In this document: piece by piece, positions 1 through 11,854 of the stretch
How positions within the stretch are numbered: the stretch's first letter is position 1
Layout of the letters: each line of letters begins with the position of its first letter
Assembly (NCBI GenBank): GCA_018398765.1
Contig: JAHBMJ010004847.1
Location: 29,866 to 64,865, forward strand
DNA length: 35,000 bases
Source: Chromera velia
Taxonomy: Eukaryota > Sar > Chromeraceae
Reading direction: 5' to 3'
Program-made: the position numbers and the translations under genes
The notes under the pieces: model-generated
Seen by the model: only the letters and a program-made list of their open reading frames with translations
Database searches by the model: none
Told to the model about the DNA's origin: nothing

Positions 1-38
1 CTTCAACTTTCAAATGGTAGTTAGGTTCAGGGAGGTCG

Positions 39-539
39 TTATCTCTTCTTTTTGTGCCGTCTTGGAGCTTCAGGAGTAACCGGATCGACCAGGATGTCAA
101 CATGGGCGAACTGAGATCCGGAAAGGTTAGTTACGATCGAGTGGTATCACTATTATTTGGTGACATCCATACTTTGTTATTGAAGCTTGCCACTTTACCA
201 TTGATGTTCAAGCACTGAACATACTTTTGATGACCTCATCTTTTACAAAAGCTTACCACTTGGCGACTTGCTGCTCGTTTTTTTGATATTGACCTAGCTT
301 CCAGCAATGGTTCGGTCTTCACACCCTCTGAATCACAAAGCACACACCAGGACCGTGTATCTGTTTCGTTGTGGGAACCTTTATAGTCTAACGTGCTTGT
401 ATTGGTCTCCTTCATGCTTTCACTTGTGCAGAAGGAACTCCTAACACTGTAAGCAGTGCTGTTTTCATTTTTTTGGAACTCGCCAGAAGTGGATTTGCCC
501 TCTCTGGAATGAACGGTAAGTTTGTCACTTGTATCCACC
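39..539 (-). CDS. 3' end of a basic hypothetical protein gene (last two exons)
   Basis: Two exons on the minus strand join in phase. The upstream exon runs 539 to 257, entered by a pyrimidine-rich stretch ending CTGCAG and left by donor GTAAGC. The last exon runs 110 to 39, entered at TCTCAG and ending in TAA. Together they encode about 118 residues: a Ser/Thr-rich, Cys-containing stretch, then a short segment with DILVDPVTPEAP and a basic end RRHKKKR that could act as a nuclear localisation signal. I do not recognise a domain. Entry phase 2 shows that at least one more exon lies upstream. A candidate around 720-780 (-), containing LSERSEEEIE, does not fit the phase, so the 5' part is unresolved. 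Support is the phase-matched junction and the clean canonical splice signals. Confidence 0.5.
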
Positions 540-2200
540 CTGCAGAGGAAGGAGAGGGCTTCCCTAAAGTCTAGAAAGCTGAAGATTGTCTTACTGTGGA
601 TCGCTATAGATGTGTTTCACCAATTTGTTGCAGCTTTAAAATTTTAATTCAATTGTCGTTTTGTGTATTGGTTGATTTTCATGGGGATGCACACATATAC
701 AGAGAAGTATACAGACCGCTGCACACTATGAGACCTTTGACCTCAATTTCCTCTTCACTCCGCTCGCTCAGTATTAACCACCACATCGCTCAAGAGAGTC
801 CAACTTAAGCTACTTGCTCGTAGCTTATTTTTTCTTTCTTCTTTGTGCTGTAAATCTACATGGTTCCTTTGTGAGTGCAGAATAGTATGTGGATGTCTGT
901 GTTTTACTGTAAATTTTGTATGTATTCATTTGCATTTGGGTGATTTTTGCACATACATCGGAACAAAAACGAGTCTAATTAACAGTTTGTATCTAGCATG
1001 AGATTTTTAGGAGCACGACGTGTTGATGAAGTCATTGTCAATCCTATGATGTGTTAACTCTTTTGAAGTGGGGGCCCGGGTTAAGGAGGCGAAGCCCCCC
1101 TTATGATTTGACATTCTGAACGTTTCGGAACTAATTTTCTAAGTAAAGTTGACTCTTTAAAAACATAAGATTTTTATAAAAAGTTTTTACTTTTATAATA
1201 TACAAATGATACCGTTTGCACTAGGTTTTAGCCTTGTACGCTAAAAATTTTATGTCAGTATCGAAATTATCGATGATACCCCCTTAAGATTATACTAAAA
1301 ATACCCTACTACCGCTACCATATGTATACTTAGACCTTAAAAGTTCGTAAAAAACTTTTACAAAAAAGTCGCATTACTAGAATTACGTAACTTTTTACCG
1401 GTTACCGACGGTTTTTTTTAACCTGTTAGAGAGGTTATAATTTACCGTAATTTTACTCTTTTCTAGGCCATGTTCATGCCATGTTCAAAGACTTTTCGGG
1501 GCCGTTCCCGCGCTAGGTTCTCGCACGTCCCCGCATAGTTAAAAACCGTTATACTTCCTGTCTCCCCGTCTCCTTCTCTATAGATGAAAGTGTGTACCGA
1601 GTTTAAGCTTATAGTGACCACAAAACAGCGTACAAAACACTATAAGACACTCTCTTATTGATGTAGTGATTCAAAACAGAGATCATAACAGATGAACAAG
1701 AACTTCTATCTAAGGAAGTAGTCCGCATTCACCTCCATAAAGGGATAGATTCACACAGAGACTACAAAGATGGCAGTCTGACTTATGAGGATTTTGCTGC
1801 CCTTCCCGTCGATACCTTCGTTGAAAAATACGGGGCACCCAAGAAGAGTGTCACCACATTCACGTACAAGAAGTTCAACATGCAGTGACAGCACAGTCAA
1901 GACCCAGTGAATCCGTATCCAAAGCTCCAAAGAAGCACTGTTTAAGCACGATGATTTGTTAATGAGTCTAGCACTGAATCATGGATGATGGCGGATGATG
2001 GCGGCCTCAAAAAAGACTCTGAAATGATGGTATTAGGAGCCTATAGACTATAGTAAAGTGTACGTTGAAAATGTTTTAACTAAATCTTGAACTAATAGCA
2101 GCTTTAAATCATTTTACCGCATGTCTGAAGCAGAGAAAACATTTTAAAACAGTGTCACTCTAGTTTAAAAAATGGTGGAAATACTAGACCAATCCTGTAG

Positions 2201-2270
2201 TGTTACACAAAGTTAATTGTGTAACAATTACCCCTGACTCCCCCCTTGTTACACATAAAAGTGTGTAACA
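2201..2270. repeat. Twin hairpins sharing the arm TGTTACACA
   Basis: Two inverted repeats lie side by side. TGTTACACAA (2201-2210) pairs with TTGTGTAACA (2217-2226) over a 6-base loop. TGTTACACA (2247-2255) pairs with TGTGTAACA (2262-2270), also over a 6-base loop. Both pairings are perfect. The function is unknown; they may be remnants of repeat ends. Confidence 0.6.
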
Positions 2271-2527
2271 GATAGTGTACAATGATTCTAAACCAATTTT
2301 TTAACACCAAAGTGTATACTAATTCTGCACAAAAAACTCTAGAGCTTTATAGCCTTTCAAAGCTATAAAATGAAATAAAATGAAGCTTTTAAAGAATCTA
2401 AACGTAAAAACTAAGTTTAAAACATCTAAAATAGTTCCTTAGTATGCTTAGTCACGAACTTGATGTCGCTATCCTCTAGTCTCCCTCTCGTTTCTTTATG
2501 GTGAATATGAACTTTCTCACCTGTCGT

Positions 2528-3366
2528 TAGTGACCAGATTTAATTTAATTTAATTTGATTTGATTTGAAGTAGGGCTTAACCTCAAATCAAATCTTAGGC
2601 TTGAGAAACTTTAGTATGATAGGGCCTATCAAATTCTATCAAATCTACTTCAAATCTGACCCTTTAACCTCAAATCTTCGAGCTCAATCCGTCATCCAGT
2701 CTCTCAAATAAGTTTTAAAGTTCACATTTTTTTGTGCGTTAAAAAAAAAAAAAAGATCACAAAAAGATTTTTTTATCGGTTTCACATGAATATGAACGCC
2801 CAAAAGCTTTAAAAATGTCTAAATGTCTGTTCAATGAAAAAGATGTCATCTACTCTATTCTTCAGACAAAGTCATTCAAGTTTTGATTAAGGGTTTAAAG
2901 TGGTTCTTTATTGTCCTGTGACAGTTTTTATGCTTCTTTCTTTGCCTTGGGCTCTTTTTGGGTCCCCTCTTATCAAACTGATCAACGATGTCAAACAATC
3001 CCACAGGTTATAACAACAAGAAGGCCGCATTACTATACACTGCCGGCTATGTGGAGAAAATGTAGCCTGCAGAAAGAGGGAGAAATGTAATTCTAAGCTC
3101 TTAACTTATGTAAGCTCTTAGCTTTAACAATAGCTCATTATAATTTTGAGAGTCTTAATTTAGCTTTTAGTCTAGTTTTTAGTGATTTTCTTGTCTCTAG
3201 GGCTTTCTAGGATTTGCTAGTAGTGTCGATTATGTTATGTCATCTTCAGTGCTGTCGAGAATGACCTCTAGACTTCAACCTCAAATCTACCTCAAATCTG
3301 GTCAGATTTAAGCTTGAAACTCAAATCAAATCAAATCAAATCCTATCAAATCAAATCTGGTCACTA
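2528..3366. mobile_element. Non-autonomous inverted-repeat transposon (MITE-like), 835 bp
   Basis: The left end GTGACCAGATTT (2530) is matched by its inverse AAATCTGGTCAC ending at 3364. Each end is flanked by TA (2528-2529 and 3365-3366), as expected for a TA target-site duplication of the Tc1/mariner-type superfamily. Next to each end are subterminal runs of the pentamer TTTGA or its complement, again in inverted orientation, so the inverted similarity extends for tens of bases. The inside carries poly-A/T tracts and no open frame, so it encodes no transposase and would depend on one supplied in trans. Confidence 0.65.
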
Positions 3367-4570
3367 GCTGTCCTTCAGCAGTAGTGTGTTTTCACCTCCT
3401 TTTCTAGGAGGTTTTCTTCATTTTATTCCCTTCTTTTTTGGCCATAGTTTGAGAAGCAAGAACTCTTTGCTTTGATAGACACCTAGCTGTTTTTACTAAT
3501 AACGAAAGCCTGTCAGTTATCCCATCTTTCAAAGGCTAATCGAGAGTCAATCGGTCTTGGTAGAACACAATCAAAATGAAAAAAGTTTCACAAACAGTCA
3601 AAACTAAAGTCAAAGAGAGTCAAATATAGTCATCAAGCATTCGATGGCATTCGACAAGAAATCAGGGAGATGCTAGAGGGAGATGACAAGAGACAAAAAT
3701 GAGTAGGTTAAACCTTCAATTAATTAAGGTGAAAACGATTGTAGATCGACTTTGGCTTACTTTGGCCCCATAAAGCATCTTTTTATACAGATGAAACCTA
3801 CAATGATTAATATACACTAAAGTATATAATAATGCATTCCTAAAAGTGATAGTTTGAATTAATGCACACGAAAGTCTATACTAATTCATTCATCAAAATT
3901 CTATCAAAATATGTAATAAAACAATGTGTAACAAGACATTCAAAAAAAAGTGATTGTATAACAATACAGGATTGATATAGTAAATACTAGTTTTATTATG
4001 ATGGCATACTAGCCTTCCTACAGTAACTGTACTTTAGTAACTTTAGAGTATCTGTAAAAGTAGCTAAAGTACGGTAACTTTAGGCGGTCATGGACCTTAA
4101 AGTTATTGCGGCGTAATTGCGCTATCCAGGTAACTCTTAAAGTCTAAGTATACTACCATGGTAACCCAACCTAAAAGTACTACCGTAACCACGATTCTAG
4201 TTACCGTGCAGCCTGACGGCCACGCTAGTTACCATCCTAAATTGGTTACACCTAACCGTATAGTGTATAGAGTGCTTGTGAGGCAGCACTAGGAAATCAA
4301 CAATATAGACGCTCGAACAAAGGAAGAATAACTTGTCGTTTCTTTTAGGTATACATATTTTAACCTAGATTTTAACTTATTCTACAATAGGCACGGCCAA
4401 AAAAGAAGTGCGGAGCCACTATATAAGGTCCAAAACTGGTTTAAAATAGACTGCATGCAATGTTACAATATGAAACACAAAATTGTTAGGCTGAGCTTCC
4501 GCAAACCCAGGGCTGAGAAATGTTTTTTTGCAGCAAAAAGGCCTGTACTAGTATACTTCATCCCTTAATT

Positions 4571-7080
4571 CTACTCTGCAAACATCGCGAGGTCCACAAG
4601 GGCTGGCCCAAAGAAGGTGTAGGCGCTGTTGAGCAGAACCACGTTGCCCTTGAACATCGGCTTTTTCTCTGGCAGTGCCTCTATCTTCCCGATGAGAGCT
4701 TGTTTTTCACTGCAAACTTCAGAGTGTAGCTCCTTTATCCTACTCAAATAAGCTTCAAGCTGCTTCTCACAATTGTTTGTGATGCCATGACGTGCTACGA
4801 TTATAAAAAAAACATCTTTTTCGTGTACGGCCGGTAATTTCAACGATGCGACATGGAGCGGCACGGTCGCATTCTCGCTAAGCTCTTCACAGAACAGGCT
4901 CCCACGGAATTTGCAATACATTTGGAACAAGTCTTTCACCACTTTCGCTAGTCCAATCGGCTCTGCGAGCAGCCGGTCTTATCATAGAAACAGCGTGAAA
5001 CGCCTGTCCCCGTTTGGCCCAGGGGTATCTGCGACGCGCTGCAACAACAGCACGTCAAACGCTGCATTGGTATTCCCAAGCAAAAAAATTGACCCGTAGG
5101 GAACCTCATCTAGCAATGTGCCTGTCCAGCTTTGAAGCTAAAGGACGTTTGGTTTGAGCTCCGCCTCGCCGTCAAAGACCTGTGCAAAAGACAGAAGCAG
5201 CACCGTCTGCCAGTCAGGTCACTTAACAATGACCTTGCAGGCTTCAGAAGGCATCGTAGAGATAAGCCTTCCGCCACGTAACCAAACCTCGTGCAATGGA
5301 TTCTCGACTTGACTATGAGCGTCTGAAGACGCCGCTGCCAGCAACGTCTCGCGTTCTGAACCGCAATCCGGCACTAAATAGAGCCCCGAGCAGCCACCTA
5401 AGACAGAGTGGCGCAACTTCTTCGAAGAGTCAGGATTACAGGCTGCTTTCACCTCTTGGTCGATCTTCTCTACCCGGTCCCATACCCACCACATCAGTAC
5501 CAAAAACCACGCCTGGAGTTATTCAAAGCACTGCCATCTTTCTGTCTGTATGGCACGAGGCAAGAAGCGAGCTGCTCCAAAAACGCTCTCAAGGAGTCTG
5601 TAAATCATATTCCATTCGTCGCTTGCTGCCGCAGAGTTACGTATATCAGCCAGTAGCCACAGTAGCAGCAGCGGCGAAACGCATGGTTCCAGGACCTTCA
5701 CGGGTATTGGCATGTTGCCGTGAGAGACCAACGGATTGAGCAAGATTCCCATCTCTTGAGCCTATCTTGCTAAGCGGGAATTTTCATTGACCACAGCGAT
5801 GGGAGACTCGTACCAGAGCGTCTACCCATGCACTGCACATGCAAAGACGTCTAGAGTCATACGACACATCGGCTGTTGGCGCTCATTGCAGAACTGGTTC
5901 GGAGAAGTGAAACAAGCGGAAGCTACGGCTGAAAGGGGGTGGGTGGAATGGTCTACCAGTCGAGCTTATGCAAGTCCATCCCGAATGACCACCAGTGTAC
6001 CCCAGTGCCCCTTCGTCATACGCAAAGCGTACTTGAAGATCCACGAAGCCAATTCTGGTGCTGGGGGCTTGCCATACAAGGTTTGAAGGAAGTTAACCAG
6101 CTTACTCTCTAGTGCAGGTAGACGCAGATCAATGTAGAAGAATATCCGATTCGGCGTCGTTCCTTGGCGTTGTCCCTCCACCCAACTCGTCTCCAGGGAA
6201 GTGAAAAGCACGCGTCTGCTCCTTCAAGCAGCTCATCACAATCTCGACGATTGCCTGCGCACAGCTGGAAACAATGTCTGGCTTAATATTGACCATCAAC
6301 AGGAGATACGGATCCTCATCCCCACCCCAGATTTGTTTCACCTCCTGCTCTAAAGAATCAAGCACCTCACCGAGCTTCTTTTCCGGTGCTCACGACACCT
6401 CGGGCAGCTTTGTGTTCTCTTGCTCTATATGTCATAAAAAGTATACGTGCTGCTAAGTGCTGCTCTAAAGCATCTCTCTGCTAGGGGTTTTCTGCTAGAA
6501 CATCTTTACAAGTGAGGGCACAATTCGAATTGAAAGTGATGCCGATTGGTAATAGCAGTGTCAGCATCTTTCTTTCACTATTCGTGAGACTAGTCAATTT
6601 GGCAGAAGTCTTCGAGTCGCGCACCCCCCTCACAGCATCCAGCACAAACTGTAAAAAGAAGGTCTTCTTTGTCTGCGACTGTGATGGAACTACAGCGTAT
6701 CCAATCTTGGTTGGATCTGTGCCACCTTGTTCCACGTACAAGAGGACTTCTCTCAACTCTCCCATCCGGTCGAAAATTCTATTCTCTTCAAGCAGATCAT
6801 ACTCTACAAGGTGGGCTTTCTGGTCCACAGATTGAGTAGAGAACGGTCGAGGCTCCTCTTCGAGCTACTCCCAAACTGTTTGTGCCTCTGTCAGTTTCAC
6901 AGATACTGCAATGTCACATGCACTCAGCGTGTACACGTCAGTCCAGAAACACTGAATGTATGCTGCATGGAGAAAGTTTTGCTCGGCTTACTCCCGCCTC
7001 ACACGCACTTCAATCTGGAGCTGTCAAATGCAGCTAGACCCGATCAGGCACATACGCACGCACACGACCTCGAAGAGAAG
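4571..7080 (-). pseudogene. Decayed long gene, multiple in-frame stops of all three types
   Basis: Read on the minus strand, a coding-like sequence runs from about 7080 to a stop at 4571. From 6211 to 4571 it stays in a single frame, interrupted by stops after GLA, AVHG, SRLAR, QCFE, KVIVK, KPNVL and RFTLFL (two adjacent there), using TAA, TAG and TGA. Upstream, two frame changes near 6400 and 6200 connect it to a further stretch (6483-7080) that also holds several stops. Residue composition between stops is protein-like, with amphipathic helices, a hydrophobic SPLLLLWLLADI segment and a charged C-terminal helix. I do not recognise the family. No other gene here has in-frame stops, so decay is more likely than an altered code. 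The original length would have been 800 residues or more. Confidence 0.6.
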
Positions 7081-7638
7081 TATGTGTGTCAATAACCACA
7101 CAGAGACTCTTGGCTGGCTAACGGTCACACACGCACGCAAAAAAAAAAAAGTTCATCTAAAGATATGGCCGCCCATAGATAGCTGGTTTCTGGAAGCTTT
7201 CTTCTGCAACCCTCCGTCAGTAATGCCATGATGTAAGCATAGGGAATGGGATTTTTATGGATTTCTAGTCGGGAGTCTAGAGATTGCAGAAAATTGGCCG
7301 GCAGTTAAATTCTGTACGGCGCTGTGGGTTAACAAAAATTGAATGACTGTGTCAGCCGCTCGATCGTTTTGATGGCGTTTAGGCCTGTTTTTCCCATAGA
7401 CGCAAGTCTGCATGCTTGTGCGGGTTTTTTGTTCAGGACCTCACTAGATAACGCCACAAAGCAGACCAACACTAACCGTGCATACTAGTGGGGGGGCTGC
7501 ATGGCCATGTTTGGCGTACCCGGCGCACAGGCGCACCCCGACCAAACTATAAACTATACTAGCTGTGTCGTCCAACGCGATGAACCGCGCGCGCACCGTC
7601 ATCCGCGCGCGTGATTTGCAATTTTCTTAATTCCTCTT

Positions 7639-7683
<45 letters not shown>

Positions 7684-7926
7684 ACGCGTGTGTCGATCTG
7701 CGTGTGTGTGCACATATGTACGCGTGCTTTGCAGCCAGACAAGCCGGGAAGATAAGCCCATCAATCAGACTTTCCGTGTATCACACACCGAGCTATTCTC
7801 TATTTCACGTGAAGGTTGACGTACAGAGAAATGCAGTCGTATATAAATGTAGCTTCCTCCCATTTGCCAGTTTTTAAGTTTCTCTCGGTTTGTAAGGGGA
7901 TTCCCCAGAATCAGATCTTTTGAAGA
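7081..7926. other. Intergenic region upstream of the polycystin-like gene
   Basis: No supported gene. It contains a CT/GT microsatellite (7634-7682) and alternating CG stretches near 7585-7612. A TATA-like TATATAAAT at about 7840 lies roughly 85 bases before the chosen start codon. An upstream exon cannot be excluded, but I find no open frame joined by good splice signals. Confidence 0.4.
7634..7682. repeat. (CT)n-(GT)n microsatellite
   Basis: An uninterrupted CT run passes directly into a GT run and then into GTGCACGCGTGTG-type alternating purine-pyrimidine DNA. Confidence 0.95.
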
Positions 7927-10900
7927 ATGATTTCCCCCCACTTCCTGCCCTTTGAGGCCCAGGAGGCCTACGTTCAGCAGCATGCCGAAAGCAGAGTGCT
8001 GCAAACAATCCAGAACAACTCTCTGTCCGTGAACTTTACAGATGTAGAGCCGTCTATCTTCAGTCGGCTTGATGTTCGAAGCGACGATTTTTCTCTGACG
8101 GTTTTATATTCCATCGTCGGTATGGTTTTCCTTTGTCTTGTTGCGATGCTTTCTGCATATAACATGGACCAAATAGACAGAAGGCGCAGAAAGGTGCGCA
8201 TGCAAAAGGCTCGAACTGCGAAGATCCCAGACCCCGACCGGTATGTCAGCCGTTGTTTGCATATATGTGTACATGCATGTAGATGCAGTCGTACAGAGAG
8301 TGGGAGATGCCCTGAGACCAACCGCTCTGCCTGCTTGTCCCAGCCTCCTTCCGTTGACTGCATCTTCCCGTCAGATTCCACACCGAGCACACTCGTGCAG
8401 TATGCATGCACTCGAGTCCAATTTTTGCATATGTACGTGCGTAAGACTATGAAACTATATAAGTCCCTTTTGCTTAATTGTCCGTGCGAATTCACGAACG
8501 AAAGCAGATCCGCAGTTGCCGACATCAACGGAAAGGTGGACCTTCCTGGGGCCATTGCGGAGGTGTACCAGGCCCAGATCGTGAAGACCCTGGTGAGGAA
8601 CAGGCAGCACCCTTCAGAGCCTGTGAAGCCACTCAGATGCTGTGGCTACACCGGAGAGTTCTGTAAAACCAGGTGAGCCAGCCAGCAGAGGAAATTGCCA
8701 CGGTGTATTTGATGCATGAAAGGGTACTGGAGAGTCAGTAGGGGTCGAATCTACGCACACAGACACAAAAATTGTGCGACTTTTCACGGAATGACTTTGC
8801 TCAGGACCAGTTGCCGTCTCTCTGTCACTGTCACTATCACTACATTTGTCTTGTAATTTTCTGTTTCAAGTGTTCCTGTCTGTGTGCATGCATGCACGTG
8901 CAGATACGGGTCTGCTGTGATGCGGTTGCACCCGATTTTGACGATCTGGTGTCACGAGCAGGCGAACAACAGCAGGAGCAAACGGGCCCTTCTTGTCTCG
9001 TGGCTCTTCTGCATGGTCTTCTTCATCCCCGCAGCCTTCTACAACTACTACCAGACTCTAGACGCAGACCTGACTCTCTCCCGCCCGTTCAACCTCACTT
9101 CAGATATCATCACGGCGGTTGTGGTGGCCATCTTGGCTTCTGCTGTCATCTGGCCGACCTTTCTTCTTCTCTCGTGGTTCTCGCGCCACTCTTTTTTCGG
9201 ACCCCACAAACCCGAGGAGACCCGACTGACGAGGGAGGAGGTGGTGATGGAGAGCAGAGCCAATGCGGGACACAGGATCAAAAAGTTTGGGTACATTCGG
9301 GAGAGGACTGTGGCAGAGAATGTGAGTCCATACATTTTCTGTATGAACGAATTCTGTATGAAAGAAAATGCAAAAAGTTTGGGTACATTCGGGAGAGGAC
9401 TGTGGCAGAGAATGTGAGTCAGTCACAGCTAGTCAGTCAATCGGAGGAAGACCTTCTAGTTTGAAGGAAGCAACAGAGAGAGAAGGAGGGTCTATAGACG
9501 GGTGAAGGGGAGAGGGAGAGATAAATGAGAAGGAAAAGGGGAGCAAGAAGAAATAAAGGTTGGGAAAGGAAGGAGCGAGCTAAAATAAAAACGGAAAGGA
9601 AAGGAAGGGAAAGGCGGGGGAACTGAAAGGAAAGGAAAAGAGAGGTTGGGCCATAAGACGAGAAGGATGAGAAAGCAAAATACCCCGCTTGCTTTGTCTG
9701 TCTGTCTGTCTGTGTGTCTGTGTGTTCCCTCCCTGTGAGAAGCTCAAGCAACGTTTGGGGGCCGGTATCATCGAAAGCCTCCCTCCCTAGAGTTTTTGCA
9801 CACACAAATACTGATCGTGACCCTTAGATGACTCTCGGGTCCCTCCCTCCCCCCCTGCAGCTGATGTGTCTGCGCAACAAGTACGAGCATGAGGTCCAGC
9901 AGATCCTGAAGAACCGCCCTTGTGCTCGAAGAGTCTCCAGGTTTCTCTGGTCACTCACGATGCCTTCAGTCAACGACACTTTCGTCTTCAAGTCAGTTAG
10001 TTGTCGAAATCGGCATGTGTCAAATGGAATGTGAAAGCAGAATCATGACGGCTAGGCAGGACAATGCATGGCCTCATGAGCCGGTGTTGAAGGAAGACAA
10101 TCATGAAATTCTTTCTTGTCGGCTCCTCTAGATTGGATTGTTTACTGAGCAGCGTCACCATTCACATGCAGCATGTCCATACCCCCCGTTGCCCTAACTC
10201 CCTGCAGCATGTTTATCGCTTTCCTCGTTGCCACGGTGATCTTTCTGACTTCTGTCCTGACGGTGATATACCTGGCAGTGAACACCGCACAGCTTCCTGA
10301 GTCCACTGCATTCGAGTGGCTGTACGCGGTGGCGATCTGCTTTGCGTTGATCTTTGTGGCCATCCCCCTCCTTCAAGTGTTCATCACAGAAGTCGCCTTT
10401 GCAGCCTGTGCACACGCGTGGGCTTCCAAACACGAAGTCAGCTTGCGCTTTTGTGTGTACGTGCGTCTCACTCTTTCTTTTTCTCTTTCTGTATGACAAT
10501 TGACTTGCTTTACGGGATCTTCTCCCTTCACCTGCCCTTCAACTGCCCCCCCCCCGGTTCCCTCCCTCCCCACCCCCCCGGCCGTGTTTTGCCTTCAGAT
10601 GCGTCCCTTTTTTATTCATCTTCTGTTCTCTGCCTTTCCGCTTTCTGCCTCTCTGTGTGTGCAGCTCTCGAAGAGGGCAAAGATCTTAGGAAATCATTAT
10701 ACGTTGTGTATATAGTTCATTTTTGTGTGTGCAGCTCTCGAAGAGGGCAAAGATCTTCAAAGACAATCCCTTCACGGAGGCCGTACAGAGAGAGGTCTTT
10801 GAGGTCTGTCTTTGAGGCTGGCAATGATTGATCAGTGTAGAGAGGGAGAAAAGCGAAACAAAGAAGCGATTCGTCAGGTGGGGGAAGGGGGAACTCTGTA

Positions 10901-11814
10901 CATGCGTTTACTTTCATACAGAATTCTCATGCATCGTTAGGTGGGGGAAGGGGGGACTCTGTACAAAGAAGAACATCGCGGCGCTGGCTGCCCTCACTGC
11001 TCACTCGCACATGTCTGTCTCATTTTTTTCTTGTCTACTTATTTCTTTGTTTTTCTCTCTGCAGCACCTCCAAGACCTTTGTGCGACGAAGATCCAAAGA
11101 TGGCTGAAGGCGATGTGGCTTGCAAAACAGGAGGCAGCAGAGAGGTACTCGAAGGTCGTGCTCATCCAGGCAATGGCACGGAAGCTTCGCGACAGACAGC
11201 TGTAAGTCAGCTGTGGCTCTTCTTCCTGCTTGCGTCAGACAGATTTGGCATTCGGTCTGCTACACTCAAATGGCAAGAAAGCTCCGTGACTGAAAGTAAT
11301 CGGTCCAAAAAATCATTCTATTCCCTCCCGTGCAGTGAGCTGCAAACATCAGACACAGTGACACACACACCCACATGCAGAACTCAAATTTTGGTGCTCA
11401 CGGTCCTCCAGGCAGAGGGCCCGACGGTGCATGGAGATTGATGGAAGAAGCGGCTTTTGATAGCTTCACACCGTCTCGTCCAATTTCAACTTAACATTTC
11501 GCCACTTAATTGTATGATCAAATAAATGCAGATACCGCCGAAACCGCCTCTGGTGCCTGGACCTGCAGATCCTGGAGGCCCGTGGGCTGAAGTCAGTTTG
11601 TTGGTTGATTGCATGGCTTTTCATTCATTCATTCATTCGAGCTCACCAAGAATTGAAGACATAAAATTCATCAATAAACAAAAGGAGCCGGCCCATGAGC
11701 GAATCAGCGAGGCTTCCTCACAGTCAGGCAGACGCAGACATGGGAAAGCGTCTGTACGATTCTTGTCTGTCCAAAACGGGGCCACGTTATGAATCACGTG
11801 TGTATAATTATATT

Positions 11815-11854
<40 letters not shown>

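Larger units (their letters stand above)
560..4570. other. AT-rich intergenic/repeat region
   Basis: About 4 kb with no convincing coding frame on either strand. It holds poly-A/T runs, short tandem CAAAT-type repeats, an 835-bp inverted-repeat element (2530-3364), twin short hairpins (2201-2270) and two diverged stretches near 1316-1400 and 4090-4165 that resemble each other in inverted orientation. The composition is clearly more AT-rich than the flanking genes. It looks like accumulated, decayed mobile-element DNA. Confidence 0.6.

Noticed and set aside
4571-7080. Altered genetic code with reassigned stops
   Set aside because: All three stop codons occur in-frame here, while five neighbouring genes of 500-860 residues have none and end at normal stops, so decay is simpler.
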